A stretch of DNA of 64,000 nt from Flavobacteriaceae bacterium PS02336 (GCA_029960065.1 JASCOF010000003.1:719448-783447), one strand, 5' to 3'; counted from the first letter of the stretch, positions 37,388 to 47,486 are shown. Notes: generated by a model from the letters alone, not told the origin. A program made the numbers and translations.

Positions 37388-38302
37388 TTAAAACGGATTT
37401 ACTGCCAGAATAATTCTTTTAATACCTCTAGGTCCAATTAACCTGTTTCTGTAATATTTAGAGAAAAGCCATTTAAAAGCGTTCTTTTTATCTTTTACTC
37501 TTGCAGCAACTGTAATTGCCATTGGGATATTATTTCGTATCGATTTTTCAATTTCAGGAATTTGCAATTGATCTTTACTGCAGTCTTCAAACAATATTTT
37601 AATCATTCGATATGCATTGTCTGAGGTTGCTGTTCTAGATTGTGATTCTTTTACAATACGGCACTTAGCAGTAAATTTGTTTACGAAATAAAATGGTTTT
37701 CCAAGTTTTCCTAATTGAAGACCAAAGTAGAAATCGGTCGCTTTTCCAGCTCTTCCTTTATCTGAATATCCAATTGATACAACGGCATCTCTGCGTACAA
37801 GGAAAGAGTTATTAGGAAACATTGTAACTGCTCCTGCAATAAATCCATCTACGATTCCTTCTCTATCTGGAGTTCTAAAATAATCGTCATTAACTAATTC
37901 TGGATTTTCTATATAAGTTCCGTCTTCGTTGATTATTCTTTGTTTTCCAAAACTGGCAATGATTTCAGGATGCTCTAAAAAAGGCTTTCTTAAATCTTCG
38001 ATACAATTTGGATAAATCGGATCGTCATCATGTAAGTGTAAAACCAAATCGCCAGTAGCATGTCTGTATTGAAAATCGACATTTTTTACTTCTAATAATG
38101 ATGGTTTGTGGTGGTAATACTTAATAGGCACAGGACTAATTTTGCTAAGTTCATTTGCAACAAGCTCGGCAGTAACGTCGCTCTTAGAATCATCGCCAAT
38201 AACAATTTCATCTGGTAAGACTGTTTGAGCCCAAACAGACTCTAAAGTTTCTCTTAAAAAATCAGGCCGTTCATAAGTTGGTATAATAACTGTTATTTTC
38301 AT
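37388..38302 (-). CDS. Glycosyltransferase family 2
   Basis: The 304-residue GT-A enzyme begins KITVIIPTYERPDFLRETL and has IVIGDDSKSD and LVLHLHDDDPIYP as nucleotide/metal-binding motifs. The basic C-terminal tail (NRLIGPRGIKRIILAVNPF) is probably membrane-associated. It lies next to glf, so galactofuranosyl transfer is possible, but this is only a positional guess. Confidence 0.92.
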   Translation of the reverse strand: MKITVIIPTYERPDFLRETLESVWAQTVLPDEIVIGDDSKSDVTAELVANELSKISPVPIKYYHHKPSLLEVKNVDFQYRHATGDLVLHLHDDDPIYPNCIEDLRKPFLEHPEIIASFGKQRIINEDGTYIENPELVNDDYFRTPDREGIVDGFIAGAVTMFPNNSFLVRRDAVVSIGYSDKGRAGKATDFYFGLQLGKLGKPFYFVNKFTAKCRIVKESQSRTATSDNAYRMIKILFEDCSKDQLQIPEIEKSIRNNIPMAITVAARVKDKKNAFKWLFSKYYRNRLIGPRGIKRIILAVNPF

Positions 38303-38313
38303 GATTTCTATTT

Positions 38314-38892
38314 TTAAATTCTATTTTTTATAAATTTTGCCGGCACACCGCCCCATATTTGATTGGCAGGTATTGATTTTGTAACTACGGCTCCTGCCGC
38401 AACGATAGATCCTTCGCCAATGTAAACTCCTTTTAAAACAACGACATTACAGCCTAACCAAACATCTTGTTCTAAAAGTATTTCGGCTTTAATTGAAGGC
38501 TGGGGACCAATTAATTTTCCTGCTTCGGTACCGTGATCGTGATCGATGAATTTGCACCCTGAAGCGATATTGGAATGTTTCGAAATTCGAATACCGCAGT
38601 TGATATTAAACTCACATCCTGCACCTATAAAAACCTCATCTTCAATCACAATAGACGGGCCTTTACTCCAAATTCCAGCATACTTAAAGTAGATGCCGCG
38701 TTCCAGAATACAGTTTTTTCCAATTGAAACCTGATGCGGCCAAATCGTATAGATTTTAGGAATAACCACTCCGCTTCCAATTTTCATTCCCTGAAACCGA
38801 AGTCCGATTTTTCTAAAAGAACTTCTAATCTTATCGAAATAACGAACCTTAAGAACAAATAAAGACTGTTGAATAAAATAGGTAAAAGGCAT
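38314..38892 (-). CDS. Hexapeptide-repeat acyltransferase (LbH)
   Basis: From ATG 38892 the protein is 192 residues with a left-handed beta-helix (SIVIEDEVFIGAGCEFN, EGSIVAAGAVVTKS) and the catalytic-type HSNIASGCKFIDHDHG segment. It is a likely O-acetyltransferase for the repeat unit. The frame remains open upstream to 38988, but that would overlap the next gene by 86 bp, whereas ATG 38892 leaves a 10-nt gap and homologues start there. Confidence 0.88.
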   Translation of the reverse strand: MPFTYFIQQSLFVLKVRYFDKIRSSFRKIGLRFQGMKIGSGVVIPKIYTIWPHQVSIGKNCILERGIYFKYAGIWSKGPSIVIEDEVFIGAGCEFNINCGIRISKHSNIASGCKFIDHDHGTEAGKLIGPQPSIKAEILLEQDVWLGCNVVVLKGVYIGEGSIVAAGAVVTKSIPANQIWGGVPAKFIKNRI

Positions 38893-38902
38893 GTAAATTA
38901 TT

Positions 38903-39436
38903 TTATTGAAATAAGCGTTTATAGTTTGCCTTGTAATCAAAATTCTCTGGACGGTATTTAATAAATTTTGCAGGAACACCTCCAACAACAGCCAGATCTT
39001 CTACGTTTCGAGATACAACAGCGCCTGCGGCTACAACAGCTCCTTTTCCAACATTCACACCGGGTAAAATCATGGCTCTTGTTCCAATCCAAACGTAATC
39101 TCCTACTGTAACTTTTTTTTCTCTATTGGAAGTTTCAAGAAGTTCTTCGCTATGATCTGCAGTTAAAAAAATCACATCTTCTGAAATAGATACACAATTT
39201 CCAATTTCTAAAAATCCTCTAGAATCTAAGCGGCAATTAGCATTGATACAGGAGTCATTTCCTATTTTTAATCCGCTGGCACAATCAAACTTGCATTTCA
39301 TGAAAATGGTTGTTCCAGTTCCGATACTAAATTTCATCACTTTTCTATAAAACCACAATCTTACTCTGTGGCTCGGAAAATGGGCGATGAAATTATTGCA
39401 GACGTAAAGTCTTAATTCAGATAAAAATCCAGTCAT
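38903..39436 (-). CDS. Hexapeptide-repeat acyltransferase (LbH), paralogous to the neighbour
   Basis: The 177-residue protein has the same fold, with GNDSCINANCRLDSRG, VIFLTADHSEE (catalytic histidine region) and GVNVGKGAVVAAGAVVSRNVEDL. It is clearly related to the 38314-38892 protein. Tandem acyltransferases suggest acetylation at two positions or on two sugars. Confidence 0.9.
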   Translation of the reverse strand: MTGFLSELRLYVCNNFIAHFPSHRVRLWFYRKVMKFSIGTGTTIFMKCKFDCASGLKIGNDSCINANCRLDSRGFLEIGNCVSISEDVIFLTADHSEELLETSNREKKVTVGDYVWIGTRAMILPGVNVGKGAVVAAGAVVSRNVEDLAVVGGVPAKFIKYRPENFDYKANYKRLFQ

Positions 39437-39438
39437 TT

Positions 39439-40392
39439 TTAATATTTTCTATAAAACCTTCCAATTAACGAAGCAATCTTAATACTCATTTGTTTTATTT
39501 TAATCTTGTTTTTAGTGCAAGAAGCGGTCGGAAATCCAGCGTAATTCCAATAAGCCTTATCTGGAAATGAAGGAGGAATTCCTTTTAATGCCGATGTTAT
39601 AAAATGCTTATCCCAAGGTTTTGGTCCGCCCACTGCATGAGACATTGTAAAACCACCATGAATAAAATCCATTGCTTCGGGTCCCATTTCAGACAATGGA
39701 GATTTACTGCACATTGCCGCGATATTGAAAGCGTCTTGATCGCCTGCAAAATAAATATCCCAAGGCTGAAAGTTTTTGAAATCAAAATGTGTGATGCTAA
39801 AACCAAAAGAATGAATAAAAGCCTGAATTACTTTTGACCAAGTTTCTAAGAATTCGATGTTGCTTTTTGTTACACCGCAGAAACCAGAATTGATATAAGA
39901 GTGAACATCTCTTTCGACTTTCATGTCAATTTTATCAATGGCTTCTTTCCAGATTCCTCTTCTTGGATGGTTTGGCGGACAATCATTTGCTATAATTTCA
40001 TGAACTAAAGCAACTCCAAAACCAACCCATTTTTCATAAAATGACCAGCTGCATTTTATTACGATATCCGGATCAAAATAAAACAGTGATGCTGCTTCTT
40101 TAGCACTTTTAGACCAAAGATCTAACATGAAATCTGGTTTTAAATTTGCTAAATGCCAGTCTGTTACAATTGGAAGAAAGTGAATCTTGTAGTCTTCTGC
40201 GATTTTTAAAGTTTTTCCATTCTCCCAATTCAAGTCGGCATTTGCATAAGCAGTATTTGCCCATGGCGGAAGTGCTCCTCTAAAACCAACAAAAAAATCT
40301 CCTCTAAAACCATTATTAAAAAGAGAATTGGATAACGCCGCTAAACCATGATGATAATTTCCTTCAAAAAGCGTACAAACAGCTGATTTCAT
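39439..40392 (-). CDS. Putative nucleotide-diphospho-sugar transferase (GT-A type), family not recognised
   Basis: The 317-residue protein begins SAVCTLFEGNYHHGLAALSNSL, like enzymes scanning for an acceptor, and has FYFDPDIVIK, a DxD-like metal site, plus YINSGFCGVTK and FAGDQDAFNI, which are segments seen in GT8/GT32-like folds. No membrane helix is apparent. It overlaps the flippase gene by 4 bp, so it is part of the assembly block. Glycosyl transfer is inferred from these motifs and context. Confidence 0.7.
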   Translation of the reverse strand: MKSAVCTLFEGNYHHGLAALSNSLFNNGFRGDFFVGFRGALPPWANTAYANADLNWENGKTLKIAEDYKIHFLPIVTDWHLANLKPDFMLDLWSKSAKEAASLFYFDPDIVIKCSWSFYEKWVGFGVALVHEIIANDCPPNHPRRGIWKEAIDKIDMKVERDVHSYINSGFCGVTKSNIEFLETWSKVIQAFIHSFGFSITHFDFKNFQPWDIYFAGDQDAFNIAAMCSKSPLSEMGPEAMDFIHGGFTMSHAVGGPKPWDKHFITSALKGIPPSFPDKAYWNYAGFPTASCTKNKIKIKQMSIKIASLIGRFYRKY

Positions 40393-41678
40393 TTAATATT
40401 TATAATTTTTATTAGACAATAACCGCCATGTAAAATAACTTGAACAGCAGCTAGAAAAAGATTAAATAGCAGTACTCCATATAAGCTTCCTACATTAAAA
40501 AGAAATGCTCCAGCCGCTATAGAAATCACACTAATAGAAATGGAGAATACAGGATTTATAACCCATCCTCTACTGGTGTAAAGAGCAAAACAAACTCCTG
40601 CAATGAGACCAACACAAGTACCTGCAATATTTAGAACTAGTTCATCTCTAAGACCGTAATAGTTTTTACCTAAAATCCAAAGTAATTGATCTGAAAACAG
40701 ATAGGTTAAAACGGTAAAAGCACACATTAAAAAAGTCAGTAAAAATAAAATCTGAATAAATCTTTTCAGTAAAAGCGCTTTTTGTTCTATAAGCCGTGCA
40801 TATCTTGGGATTATTAAGGTTCCGACTATGACATTAAATAAAGAAAGCAGCACTGCAAATCTTCCTAAAGCGCCCAATTGTGCAACCGATTCAATTTTAC
40901 CAAAGATTGAAATTAACCAGATTGTAATTTGTCCCGAAACGCAGTAATAAATTGCTCCGGGAAGAATTTTTTTGACCATCTGCATTATTTCACCCTTAAT
41001 GACTGGATCTGATTTTTGCTCTTTATCAGCAAATTGATGCGCTATTTTTTTCAATTTTATATTTCCTAAAATTCTTGGAATTCCGCTCGCCAAGATTGCG
41101 ATAAAAGCCCAAGGGAAAATAAAAATTGTCAATGTAGTAAGCAAAAGTCTTCCTAATCCTACTGCTACTTGATTTTTCTGTAATGGCAGAATATCTTGAT
41201 GCAGTTTTGGAACTATCTCTAATAATGTATCCGATAATGCTGCAAAAAAAGCAGGAATTAAAGACAGAACGATAAGAATTGTTGTAAACCAAGATGCACC
41301 ATTATGAAATAATAAATAAATCAAAATAGGCGTTGCAACAACAAGACTTCCTATGGCAAATTTTCTTCGTAAGTCAAGTCCTGTAGCTAAAACCATTCCC
41401 AGTTTGTCTTTTTCTTTCCAAACTTTTGCTCCTTGTGCCATTACACCTGTAGAAATTCCACCATCTGCTAAAACGGTCATAGTTCCCAGCATGGTATTAG
41501 CCAAAGTGTACAAAGCATATTCTTGAACAGGCAATAATCGTATAATTAAAATACCGCTTAAGAATCCAATGGCCTGCAAAAGAATCTGGGCGCCTCCGGT
41601 AACAGAAATCAACTTACTCCAATTGAGTATCGTACTGTATTTTGGGTGCTGTTTAAATTTTATCAAAGTATCTTTCAA
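40389..41678 (-). CDS. wzx: Polysaccharide flippase (Wzx, PST/MATE-like family)
   Basis: The 429-residue protein has about twelve hydrophobic segments, the N-terminal SVTGGAQILLQAIGFLSGILIIRLLPVQEYA typical of the polysaccharide transport family, and pairs of charged loops between helices. It moves undecaprenyl-linked repeat units across the inner membrane. Context (initiating transferase, Wzc and Wza in the same operon) fits a Wzx/Wzy-dependent pathway. Confidence 0.9.
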   Translation of the reverse strand: MKDTLIKFKQHPKYSTILNWSKLISVTGGAQILLQAIGFLSGILIIRLLPVQEYALYTLANTMLGTMTVLADGGISTGVMAQGAKVWKEKDKLGMVLATGLDLRRKFAIGSLVVATPILIYLLFHNGASWFTTILIVLSLIPAFFAALSDTLLEIVPKLHQDILPLQKNQVAVGLGRLLLTTLTIFIFPWAFIAILASGIPRILGNIKLKKIAHQFADKEQKSDPVIKGEIMQMVKKILPGAIYYCVSGQITIWLISIFGKIESVAQLGALGRFAVLLSLFNVIVGTLIIPRYARLIEQKALLLKRFIQILFLLTFLMCAFTVLTYLFSDQLLWILGKNYYGLRDELVLNIAGTCVGLIAGVCFALYTSRGWVINPVFSISISVISIAAGAFLFNVGSLYGVLLFNLFLAAVQVILHGGYCLIKIINIK

Positions 41679-41727
41679 GGAATCGTTTTAAAAGTTAAAA
41701 AGTGCTATTCTCCTGTAATTAAAAATC

Positions 41728-43140
41728 TTAACCTTTTCCAATTCCTTTAATTTTAAAACCTATTGAAGCTAATTTTGCTGCATCAAGAATGTTACGGCCG
41801 TCGAAAACAAAAGCTGGTTTATACATATTTTCATAAATAGAGTTCCAATCGTAAGTTTTAAACTCGTCCCATTCAGTCAAAACAGCAATAGCGTGTGCTT
41901 GATTGCAAGCTTCTTGAGGCGATTGATAAACAAAAATCTGTTTCAGCTTTGATTCAATTCTTTGATCGGTATATCCTTTCAGCATCCATAAGTAACGCAT
42001 ATCTTCTATAATCTGTTCTTGCGAAACTTTAGGATCGTAAATATGAATATCTGCGCCGTCTTCAATTAAATACTCAGCCACATAAATTGCTGCAGATTCG
42101 CGTGTATCATTAGTATCTTTTTTGAAAGCCCAGCCTAAAAAAGTTATTTTTTTTCCGCTTACGGTATTAAAAAGAGACGTAATGATTCTTTTTGCAAATC
42201 GATATTTTTGATGATCGTTTAGTATAATAATCTGTTCCCAGTAATTTGCCACTTCTGGTAAATTAAAATAGCGGCATAAATACACTAAGTTTAAAATATC
42301 TTTTTGAAAACAAGAACCTCCAAAACCTACTGAAGCTTTAAGAAATTTAGCTCCTATTCTGCTATCCGTTCCAATTGCTGCTGCAACTTCATCAACGTCT
42401 GCTTCTGTAACTTCGCATAAAGCGGATAAGGCATTTATAGAAGATATTCTCTGCGCTAAAAATGCGTTTGCCGTTAATTTTGACAATTCTGAAGACCAGA
42501 CATTTGTCGTAAGAATTTGTTTTGGAGACAACCAATTCAAATAAATATCAACGAGACATTGAATCGCTTTTTGACCGCTTTCTGTCTGTTTTCCACCAAT
42601 TAAAACACGGTCTGCATTTAATAAATCATCAATTGCCGTTCCTTCGGCCAAAAACTCAGGATTAGAAAGCACTTCAAATTTTACACCATTTCCCGTGCTG
42701 TCTAATATGGTCTGTAACGTCTCGGCCGTGCGGACAGGCAGTGTGGATTTTTCAACAATAATTTTATCATTTTTAGCAATTCTGGCTATCTGTCTGGCAC
42801 ACAATTCAACAAATTTTAAATCCGCTGCCATTCCTTTGCCTTCGCCGTATGTTTTTGTTGGCGTGTTTACAGCTATAAAGATCATATCAGCTTGTTCAAT
42901 GGCTTTATCAACTTCTGTAGAAAAAAATAAATTACGGCCTCTTGCTTCACTAACAACATCTGATAGTCCTGGCTCGTAAACTGGTAATTTATCTAAATCT
43001 TCATCATTCCAAGCTGCGATACGCTTTTCGTTTAAATCGACAACAGTAACGTTTATTTCTGGACATTTTAATGCGATAACTGACATTGTGGGACCGCCTA
43101 CATAACCAGCGCCTAAGCAACAAATATTTTTGATTTTCAT
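41728..43140 (-). CDS. ugd: UDP-glucose 6-dehydrogenase
   Basis: The 470-residue enzyme has [13 protein letters not shown] (NAD-binding), [23 protein letters not shown], and the catalytic segment [18 protein letters not shown] with the active cysteine. A second Rossmann half ends with VFDGRNILD. The length and the [13 protein letters not shown] insertion are those of the longer, eukaryote-like Ugd. It oxidises UDP-glucose to UDP-glucuronate, feeding UXS in this operon and possibly direct incorporation. Confidence 0.96.
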   Translation of the reverse strand: MKIKNICCLGAGYVGGPTMSVIALKCPEINVTVVDLNEKRIAAWNDEDLDKLPVYEPGLSDVVSEARGRNLFFSTEVDKAIEQADMIFIAVNTPTKTYGEGKGMAADLKFVELCARQIARIAKNDKIIVEKSTLPVRTAETLQTILDSTGNGVKFEVLSNPEFLAEGTAIDDLLNADRVLIGGKQTESGQKAIQCLVDIYLNWLSPKQILTTNVWSSELSKLTANAFLAQRISSINALSALCEVTEADVDEVAAAIGTDSRIGAKFLKASVGFGGSCFQKDILNLVYLCRYFNLPEVANYWEQIIILNDHQKYRFAKRIITSLFNTVSGKKITFLGWAFKKDTNDTRESAAIYVAEYLIEDGADIHIYDPKVSQEQIIEDMRYLWMLKGYTDQRIESKLKQIFVYQSPQEACNQAHAIAVLTEWDEFKTYDWNSIYENMYKPAFVFDGRNILDAAKLASIGFKIKGIGKG

Positions 43141-43199
43141 TTAAATATCTTTTTTTGAAGGCAAATAATGTTTATTTGTTTGATTAATATCCTGATCTT

Positions 43200-44324
43200 T
43201 TATTCGAAATAGTTTAAAATAGTGTATCCGCTTTCTTTAAGATGCTGTTCCTTTTTCATTAATTTTAAATCAGACTGCATCATTTCCTGAACCAATTCAG
43301 ATAGGTCATATTGGCATTCCCAGCCTAGCTTATTTTTTGCTTTTGTTGGATCACCTATGAGCAAATCAACTTCAGTAGGTCTAAAATAATGAGGATCTAC
43401 TGCTAATACTTCTTTACCAATTGGAAGCTGATAATCAGGATTACTGCATGATACAACAAAACCTTTTTCTTCTGCTCCATGTCCTCTAAACGCTAATTCT
43501 ATACCCACTTCCGCAAAACTCATTCTCACAAATTCACGTACTGGAGTTGTTTTTCCAGTTGCAATTACCCAATCTTCAGGTTCGTCTGCCTGTAAAATCA
43601 TCCACATCATTCGTACATAATCTTTAGCATGTCCCCAATCACGCTGTGCGTCTAGATTTCCTAAGTATAATTTATCTTGAAGTCCTAAAGCAATTCTGGA
43701 AGCCGCTCTCGTAATTTTGCGTGTCACGAAAGTTTCTCCCCTGATAGGAGATTCATGATTGAATAAAATACCATTACAAGCGTACATTCCGTAAGCTTCT
43801 CTATAATTTACCGTAATCCAAAAGGCATACATTTTAGCTACTGCATAAGGAGATCTTGGGTAAAATGGTGTTGTTTCTGATTGTGGTACTTCTTGTACTT
43901 TACCATACAACTCTGAAGTTGAAGCCTGATAGATTCGTGTCTTTTTTTCTAATCCCAATAAGCGAATGGCATCTAAAAGACGTAAAGTTCCTAAACCATC
44001 GGCGTTACCAGTGTATTCTGGTGTCTCAAATGAAACAGCTACGTGACTCATAGCTGCTAGATTATAAATTTCATCAGGCTGAATTTGTTGAATCAAGCGT
44101 GTCAAATTTGTACTGTCGGTCATATCTCCATAGTGCAGAATAAAATTTCTATGTTCAATATGAGGATCCTGGTATAAGTGGTCAATTCGATCTGTATTAA
44201 ATAGCGATGTACGTCTCTTTAAACCGTGTACGATATAACCTTTTTCTAATAAAAATTCACTTAAGTAGGCACCGTCTTGTCCTGTCACTCCCGTAATGAA
44301 CGCTGTTTTTTTTAATAGGGTCAT
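43200..44324 (-). CDS. gmd: GDP-mannose 4,6-dehydratase
   Basis: From ATG 44324 the protein is 374 residues, with [22 protein letters not shown] (NAD(P) loop), [16 protein letters not shown], and [10 protein letters not shown] giving the catalytic Tyr and Lys. [18 protein letters not shown] is the Gmd-specific region. It makes GDP-4-keto-6-deoxymannose, the substrate of the adjacent fucose synthase. An upstream in-frame start at 44360 would add twelve residues not seen in homologues. Confidence 0.97.
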   Translation of the reverse strand: MTLLKKTAFITGVTGQDGAYLSEFLLEKGYIVHGLKRRTSLFNTDRIDHLYQDPHIEHRNFILHYGDMTDSTNLTRLIQQIQPDEIYNLAAMSHVAVSFETPEYTGNADGLGTLRLLDAIRLLGLEKKTRIYQASTSELYGKVQEVPQSETTPFYPRSPYAVAKMYAFWITVNYREAYGMYACNGILFNHESPIRGETFVTRKITRAASRIALGLQDKLYLGNLDAQRDWGHAKDYVRMMWMILQADEPEDWVIATGKTTPVREFVRMSFAEVGIELAFRGHGAEEKGFVVSCSNPDYQLPIGKEVLAVDPHYFRPTEVDLLIGDPTKAKNKLGWECQYDLSELVQEMMQSDLKLMKKEQHLKESGYTILNYFE

Positions 44325-44430
44325 AATGTTATTATAAGGCACAAAGGCATTGTGTTGCAATGTTGCAAGTTTTGTAAAGTCTTAACTGTAAAATGTTTAT
44401 TGGTGATTTCTAGATCAAAAGAATCTATTT

Positions 44431-45384
44431 TTAATAGCTCTTTTGTTTGAGGTTTTTAATGTTTTCTAGAAACCAATTATAGGTTTTTTGTATTCCTTCT
44501 TCTAAATTCACTTGGTGTTTCCAGCCAATACTGTGCATTTTAGAAACATCCATTAATTTTCGTGGAGTCCCATCAGGTTTGCTTTCGTCCCAGATTACAT
44601 CACCGGTATGACCAACAATTTTTTGTATTGCAGCGGATAATTCCTTAATGGTTAAATCTTCTCCTGTTCCAATGTTGTATAAATGTTCTGGAAGCTGGTT
44701 TTCTAAAGCAAAAACTACTGCTTCTGCCATATCATCAACAAATAAAAACTCACGCATCGGATTGCCGCTTCCCCAAAGAATTACCGGAGCATTATTACTT
44801 TCTTTAGCTTCATGAAATTTGCGAATCATGGCTGGCAGAACGTGAGAACTAGTTAGATCAAAATTGTCATGAATGCCATATAAATTTGTTGGCATCAAAC
44901 TCACAAAATCTTTCCCGAATTGTTTGCGAATAGCCTCGCATAATTTTACTCCTGTAATTTTTGCTAAAGCATACCATTCGTTTGTTTTTTCTAAAGAAGC
45001 AGTCAAAAGGTATTCTTCCTTTAATGGCTGTGGCGCAAGTTTTGGATAAATGCAGGAACTTCCTAAAAAGATAAATTTTTCTACATCCGAATGATGCGCT
45101 TCATTGATAAGGTTATTTTGAATCTGCATATTTTCCATCAAAAATTGAAACGGAAAATCATTGTTTGCTAAAATCCCCCCCACTTTTGCCGCAGCATCTA
45201 TAATTACATCCGGTTTAACTGTTTGGATAAAATCTCGAACTGCAACTTGGTCTCTTAAATCTAATTCTTTGCTCGAAGCTCCGATAAGATTATTGTAGCC
45301 TTTTGCTGTAAGGGTTCTCCAAACGGCACTTCCAACCATTCCTTTATGTCCAGCGATATATATTATAGAATTTTTATCAATCAT
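44431..45384 (-). CDS. fcl: GDP-L-fucose synthase
   Basis: The 317-residue enzyme has IYIAGHKGMVGSAVWRTL (NADP loop), FLGSSCIYPKLAPQPLKEEYLL, and WYALAKITGVKLCEA with the Tyr and Lys of the epimerase/reductase active site. It turns the Gmd product into GDP-L-fucose, so the polymer probably contains L-fucose. It is between gmd and manC in the same direction. Confidence 0.97.
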   Translation of the reverse strand: MIDKNSIIYIAGHKGMVGSAVWRTLTAKGYNNLIGASSKELDLRDQVAVRDFIQTVKPDVIIDAAAKVGGILANNDFPFQFLMENMQIQNNLINEAHHSDVEKFIFLGSSCIYPKLAPQPLKEEYLLTASLEKTNEWYALAKITGVKLCEAIRKQFGKDFVSLMPTNLYGIHDNFDLTSSHVLPAMIRKFHEAKESNNAPVILWGSGNPMREFLFVDDMAEAVVFALENQLPEHLYNIGTGEDLTIKELSAAIQKIVGHTGDVIWDESKPDGTPRKLMDVSKMHSIGWKHQVNLEEGIQKTYNWFLENIKNLKQKSY

Positions 45385-45439
45385 TGTAGTCAGTTTTTTA
45401 TTTTATCGAGACTTGTGATTATTTTTCTTAAAAGTCAAT

Positions 45440-46441
45440 TTACAACAATGGCGAAGCAATAGATTCTAATTGTTGATATACTTGTTTCACTTCCTGAGAA
45501 TTTTCTTTTTGCAAAACCATCAAGGCATCTGAGGTATAGATTAATATACAATTTTTTACGCCAATAAAAGTAGTATGCATTGAGGTTCCTATAACAATAT
45601 TTTTATTTGCATCTATTGGATGATCTTTATGAACTAAATAATCATAAACTGATTCGAAAGAGCCTAGATCTGACCATTGAAACTGGGCAGGAACAACTTT
45701 AATATCTTCACTTCGTTCCATTACAGCGTAATCAATACTTATTGATGGAATGTTTAAAGACAATTCATAATCTAAGAATCCGTTTTTATTTGCTTCCCAA
45801 GCTGTTTTAGATGCCCAATATACTTCTGGTTCTTGTCTTTCGAGCTCTTTTAAAAACTTTCCTGCTTTAAAACAAAAAAGGCCGCTGTTCCAAAAGTAAT
45901 TTCCTTTCTCCAGGTATTTTTTTGCTGTTGCTAAATCAGGTTTTTCATGAAATGCGATCACATCTTCTTTATCAAATTCGATGTAACCGTAACCCGTTTC
46001 AGGTTTAGCTGGTTTTATCCCAAAAGTCACAAGAAAATCATGATTTGCTAATGAAATTGCCTGTTGTAAAGCGAGCGTATAAGAACTTTTTCCATCTATT
46101 ATATGATCAGATGGCGTAATCAGTAAAATATCTTCAGGTTCTGATGCAAAGGCTGCAAAGGCAATTGCTGCGGCTGTATTGCGAGGAACGGCTTCTACAA
46201 TATGTGTAAATGGCTTACCAAATTTAGACATTATAGCATTACTCATTTTGTAATTTTCAATATTTCCGACTACTATTGTCTTATCAGAAATATTCATATT
46301 ACGAACCACAGTTTTCTCAAAAAGCGATTCACCCTCAAACAGTTCAAGATATTGCTTTGGCAGTGTTTTTCGGGAAAGCGGCCACAATCTGCTTCCAATC
46401 CCTCCCGTTAAAACTACATGTGTAACTGTACTAATTGCCAT
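45440..46441 (-). CDS. manC: Mannose-1-phosphate guanylyltransferase
   Basis: The 333-residue protein has HVVLTGGIGSRLWPLSRKTLPKQ (nucleotidyltransferase signature), EAVPRNTAAAIAFAA, LLITPSDHIID and FHEKPD with the usual FWNSGLF. It is the single-domain form, lacking the C-terminal phosphomannose isomerase domain. It makes GDP-mannose for the Gmd/Fcl pathway. It overlaps the cytidylyltransferase-like gene by 11 bp. Confidence 0.96.
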   Translation of the reverse strand: MAISTVTHVVLTGGIGSRLWPLSRKTLPKQYLELFEGESLFEKTVVRNMNISDKTIVVGNIENYKMSNAIMSKFGKPFTHIVEAVPRNTAAAIAFAAFASEPEDILLITPSDHIIDGKSSYTLALQQAISLANHDFLVTFGIKPAKPETGYGYIEFDKEDVIAFHEKPDLATAKKYLEKGNYFWNSGLFCFKAGKFLKELERQEPEVYWASKTAWEANKNGFLDYELSLNIPSISIDYAVMERSEDIKVVPAQFQWSDLGSFESVYDYLVHKDHPIDANKNIVIGTSMHTTFIGVKNCILIYTSDALMVLQKENSQEVKQVYQQLESIASPLL

Positions 46442-46865
46442 TTGAATGCATTAAAACTTCTTTCTGATACACTTCATTACGAAGATTCGTGCTCGAGAAG
46501 CGATGATCTCTGGTATTAAAATAAAGCTCAATTCCTTTTTCTTCACAGTATTTTCTTCCAGTAAAATCTCTGTCCTTATATTCATCACCTAAGATTCGAA
46601 TGTCTAAAGCAAAAGCTTTTAAGATATCTTCTAAATCCTGCTCTGTGGCGTAAGGAACAATTTCATCAACAAACTTACACGCTTTTAACTGTATGTAGCG
46701 TTCTACTACAGTCTGTGTCGGTTTATTTTTAGTTGGGCGATCTAATGTTGGATCTGTTTGTAAACCAACAATTAAATAATCACAATGTTGTTTTGCTTCT
46801 TCAAGCATTTTAACGTGCCCCGCATGTAACAAATCAAAAGCACTAAATGTAATTCCAGTTCTCAT
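46431..46865 (-). CDS. Cytidylyltransferase-like adenylyl/cytidylyl transferase (TagD/RfaE-C type), first gene of the operon
   Basis: The 144-residue protein has FSAFDLLHAGHVKMLEEAK with the HxGH nucleotidyltransferase motif, PTQTVVERYIQLKACKFVDE, and RFSSTNLR corresponding to the ISSTxxR motif. It resembles glycerol-3-phosphate cytidylyltransferase; the substrate is unproven and could be another sugar or polyol phosphate. As the first gene after the leader it is probably translated earliest. Confidence 0.9.
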   Translation of the reverse strand: MRTGITFSAFDLLHAGHVKMLEEAKQHCDYLIVGLQTDPTLDRPTKNKPTQTVVERYIQLKACKFVDEIVPYATEQDLEDILKAFALDIRILGDEYKDRDFTGRKYCEEKGIELYFNTRDHRFSSTNLRNEVYQKEVLMHSNGN

Positions 46866-47486
46866 CTGCTTAATGTTTTTAAATTAAAAAATATGTTTGT
46901 TAATGTGTATGATTTCCAAAAATTATAATTAACCATTTTACTGGGGTTTCGACGCTTTTTTTAAAATTTTGAAAAAGGGTTCCCCGTGAATAGTTACATT
47001 TTAACTACTCAAAAAAGAAAAAATAATGGTTAAAAAAAATATCAAATTATTGTTTTTGACTGTTCTAAAATGATCTGATTCTGTATCTGAAAAACGCAAA
47101 ATTTCGATTCATTACAGCAACATATCTATCACAATAATTTAAGATAAAATTATGATAATGCGACTGATACATAATTTCAATTTTGTTGCTAAATGTCCTT
47201 AATAAGGAAATTTTACTATAAAAAGCATCTCTATTTTTTGAATGTTGAATTTAAATTTACCACTTAGTTTACAGATAAAATGTTTGATACCAATGAAGAC
47301 CATTTTTCTAAGTTCTATAACCACTAGAACTAAAAAAATCTTTGTTAACCAAAATCAGAATCTTGCTATTATCTAGCTCAGTATATTATTTTTTTTCTAA
47401 AGAATTAGGAACGAATATTTACAAAAACAAAAGTTTATCTCTTAAACAACTAACTATTTACAAATACATTTAATACAGTTACAATT
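46866..47486. other. Divergent intergenic region between the polysaccharide operon and the UpxY-like gene
   Basis: This region of about 620 bp contains no gene I can support. It must hold the promoters of both directions, though no perfect TAnnTTTG was found. It includes an internally complementary segment (46931-47031) on the operon side, listed separately. Confidence 0.6.
46931..47031 (-). promoter_or_regulatory. Potential structured leader RNA of the polysaccharide operon
   Basis: Complementary segments nest and branch on the minus strand. An outer stem AACCATT (46931-46937) pairs with AATGGTT (47025-47031). Inside are a hairpin TAGTTA/TAACTA (46991-47007) and a stem GGGG/CCCC (46943-46946 with 46982-46985) enclosing CTTTTT/AAAAAG (46955-46977). 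It lies 66 nt before the first operon ATG, with the antiterminator gene adjacent. Regulation by UpxY here is inference. Confidence 0.4.

Noticed and set aside
38893..38988. Upstream extension of the LbH acyltransferase at 38314
   Set aside because: The extension would overlap the preceding gene by 86 bp, and the LbH family start lies at ATG 38892.
46866..47486. JUMPstart/ops element for RfaH-type antitermination
   Set aside because: No GGCGGTAG-like ops sequence was found; the antiterminator here is of the Bacteroidota UpxY type.
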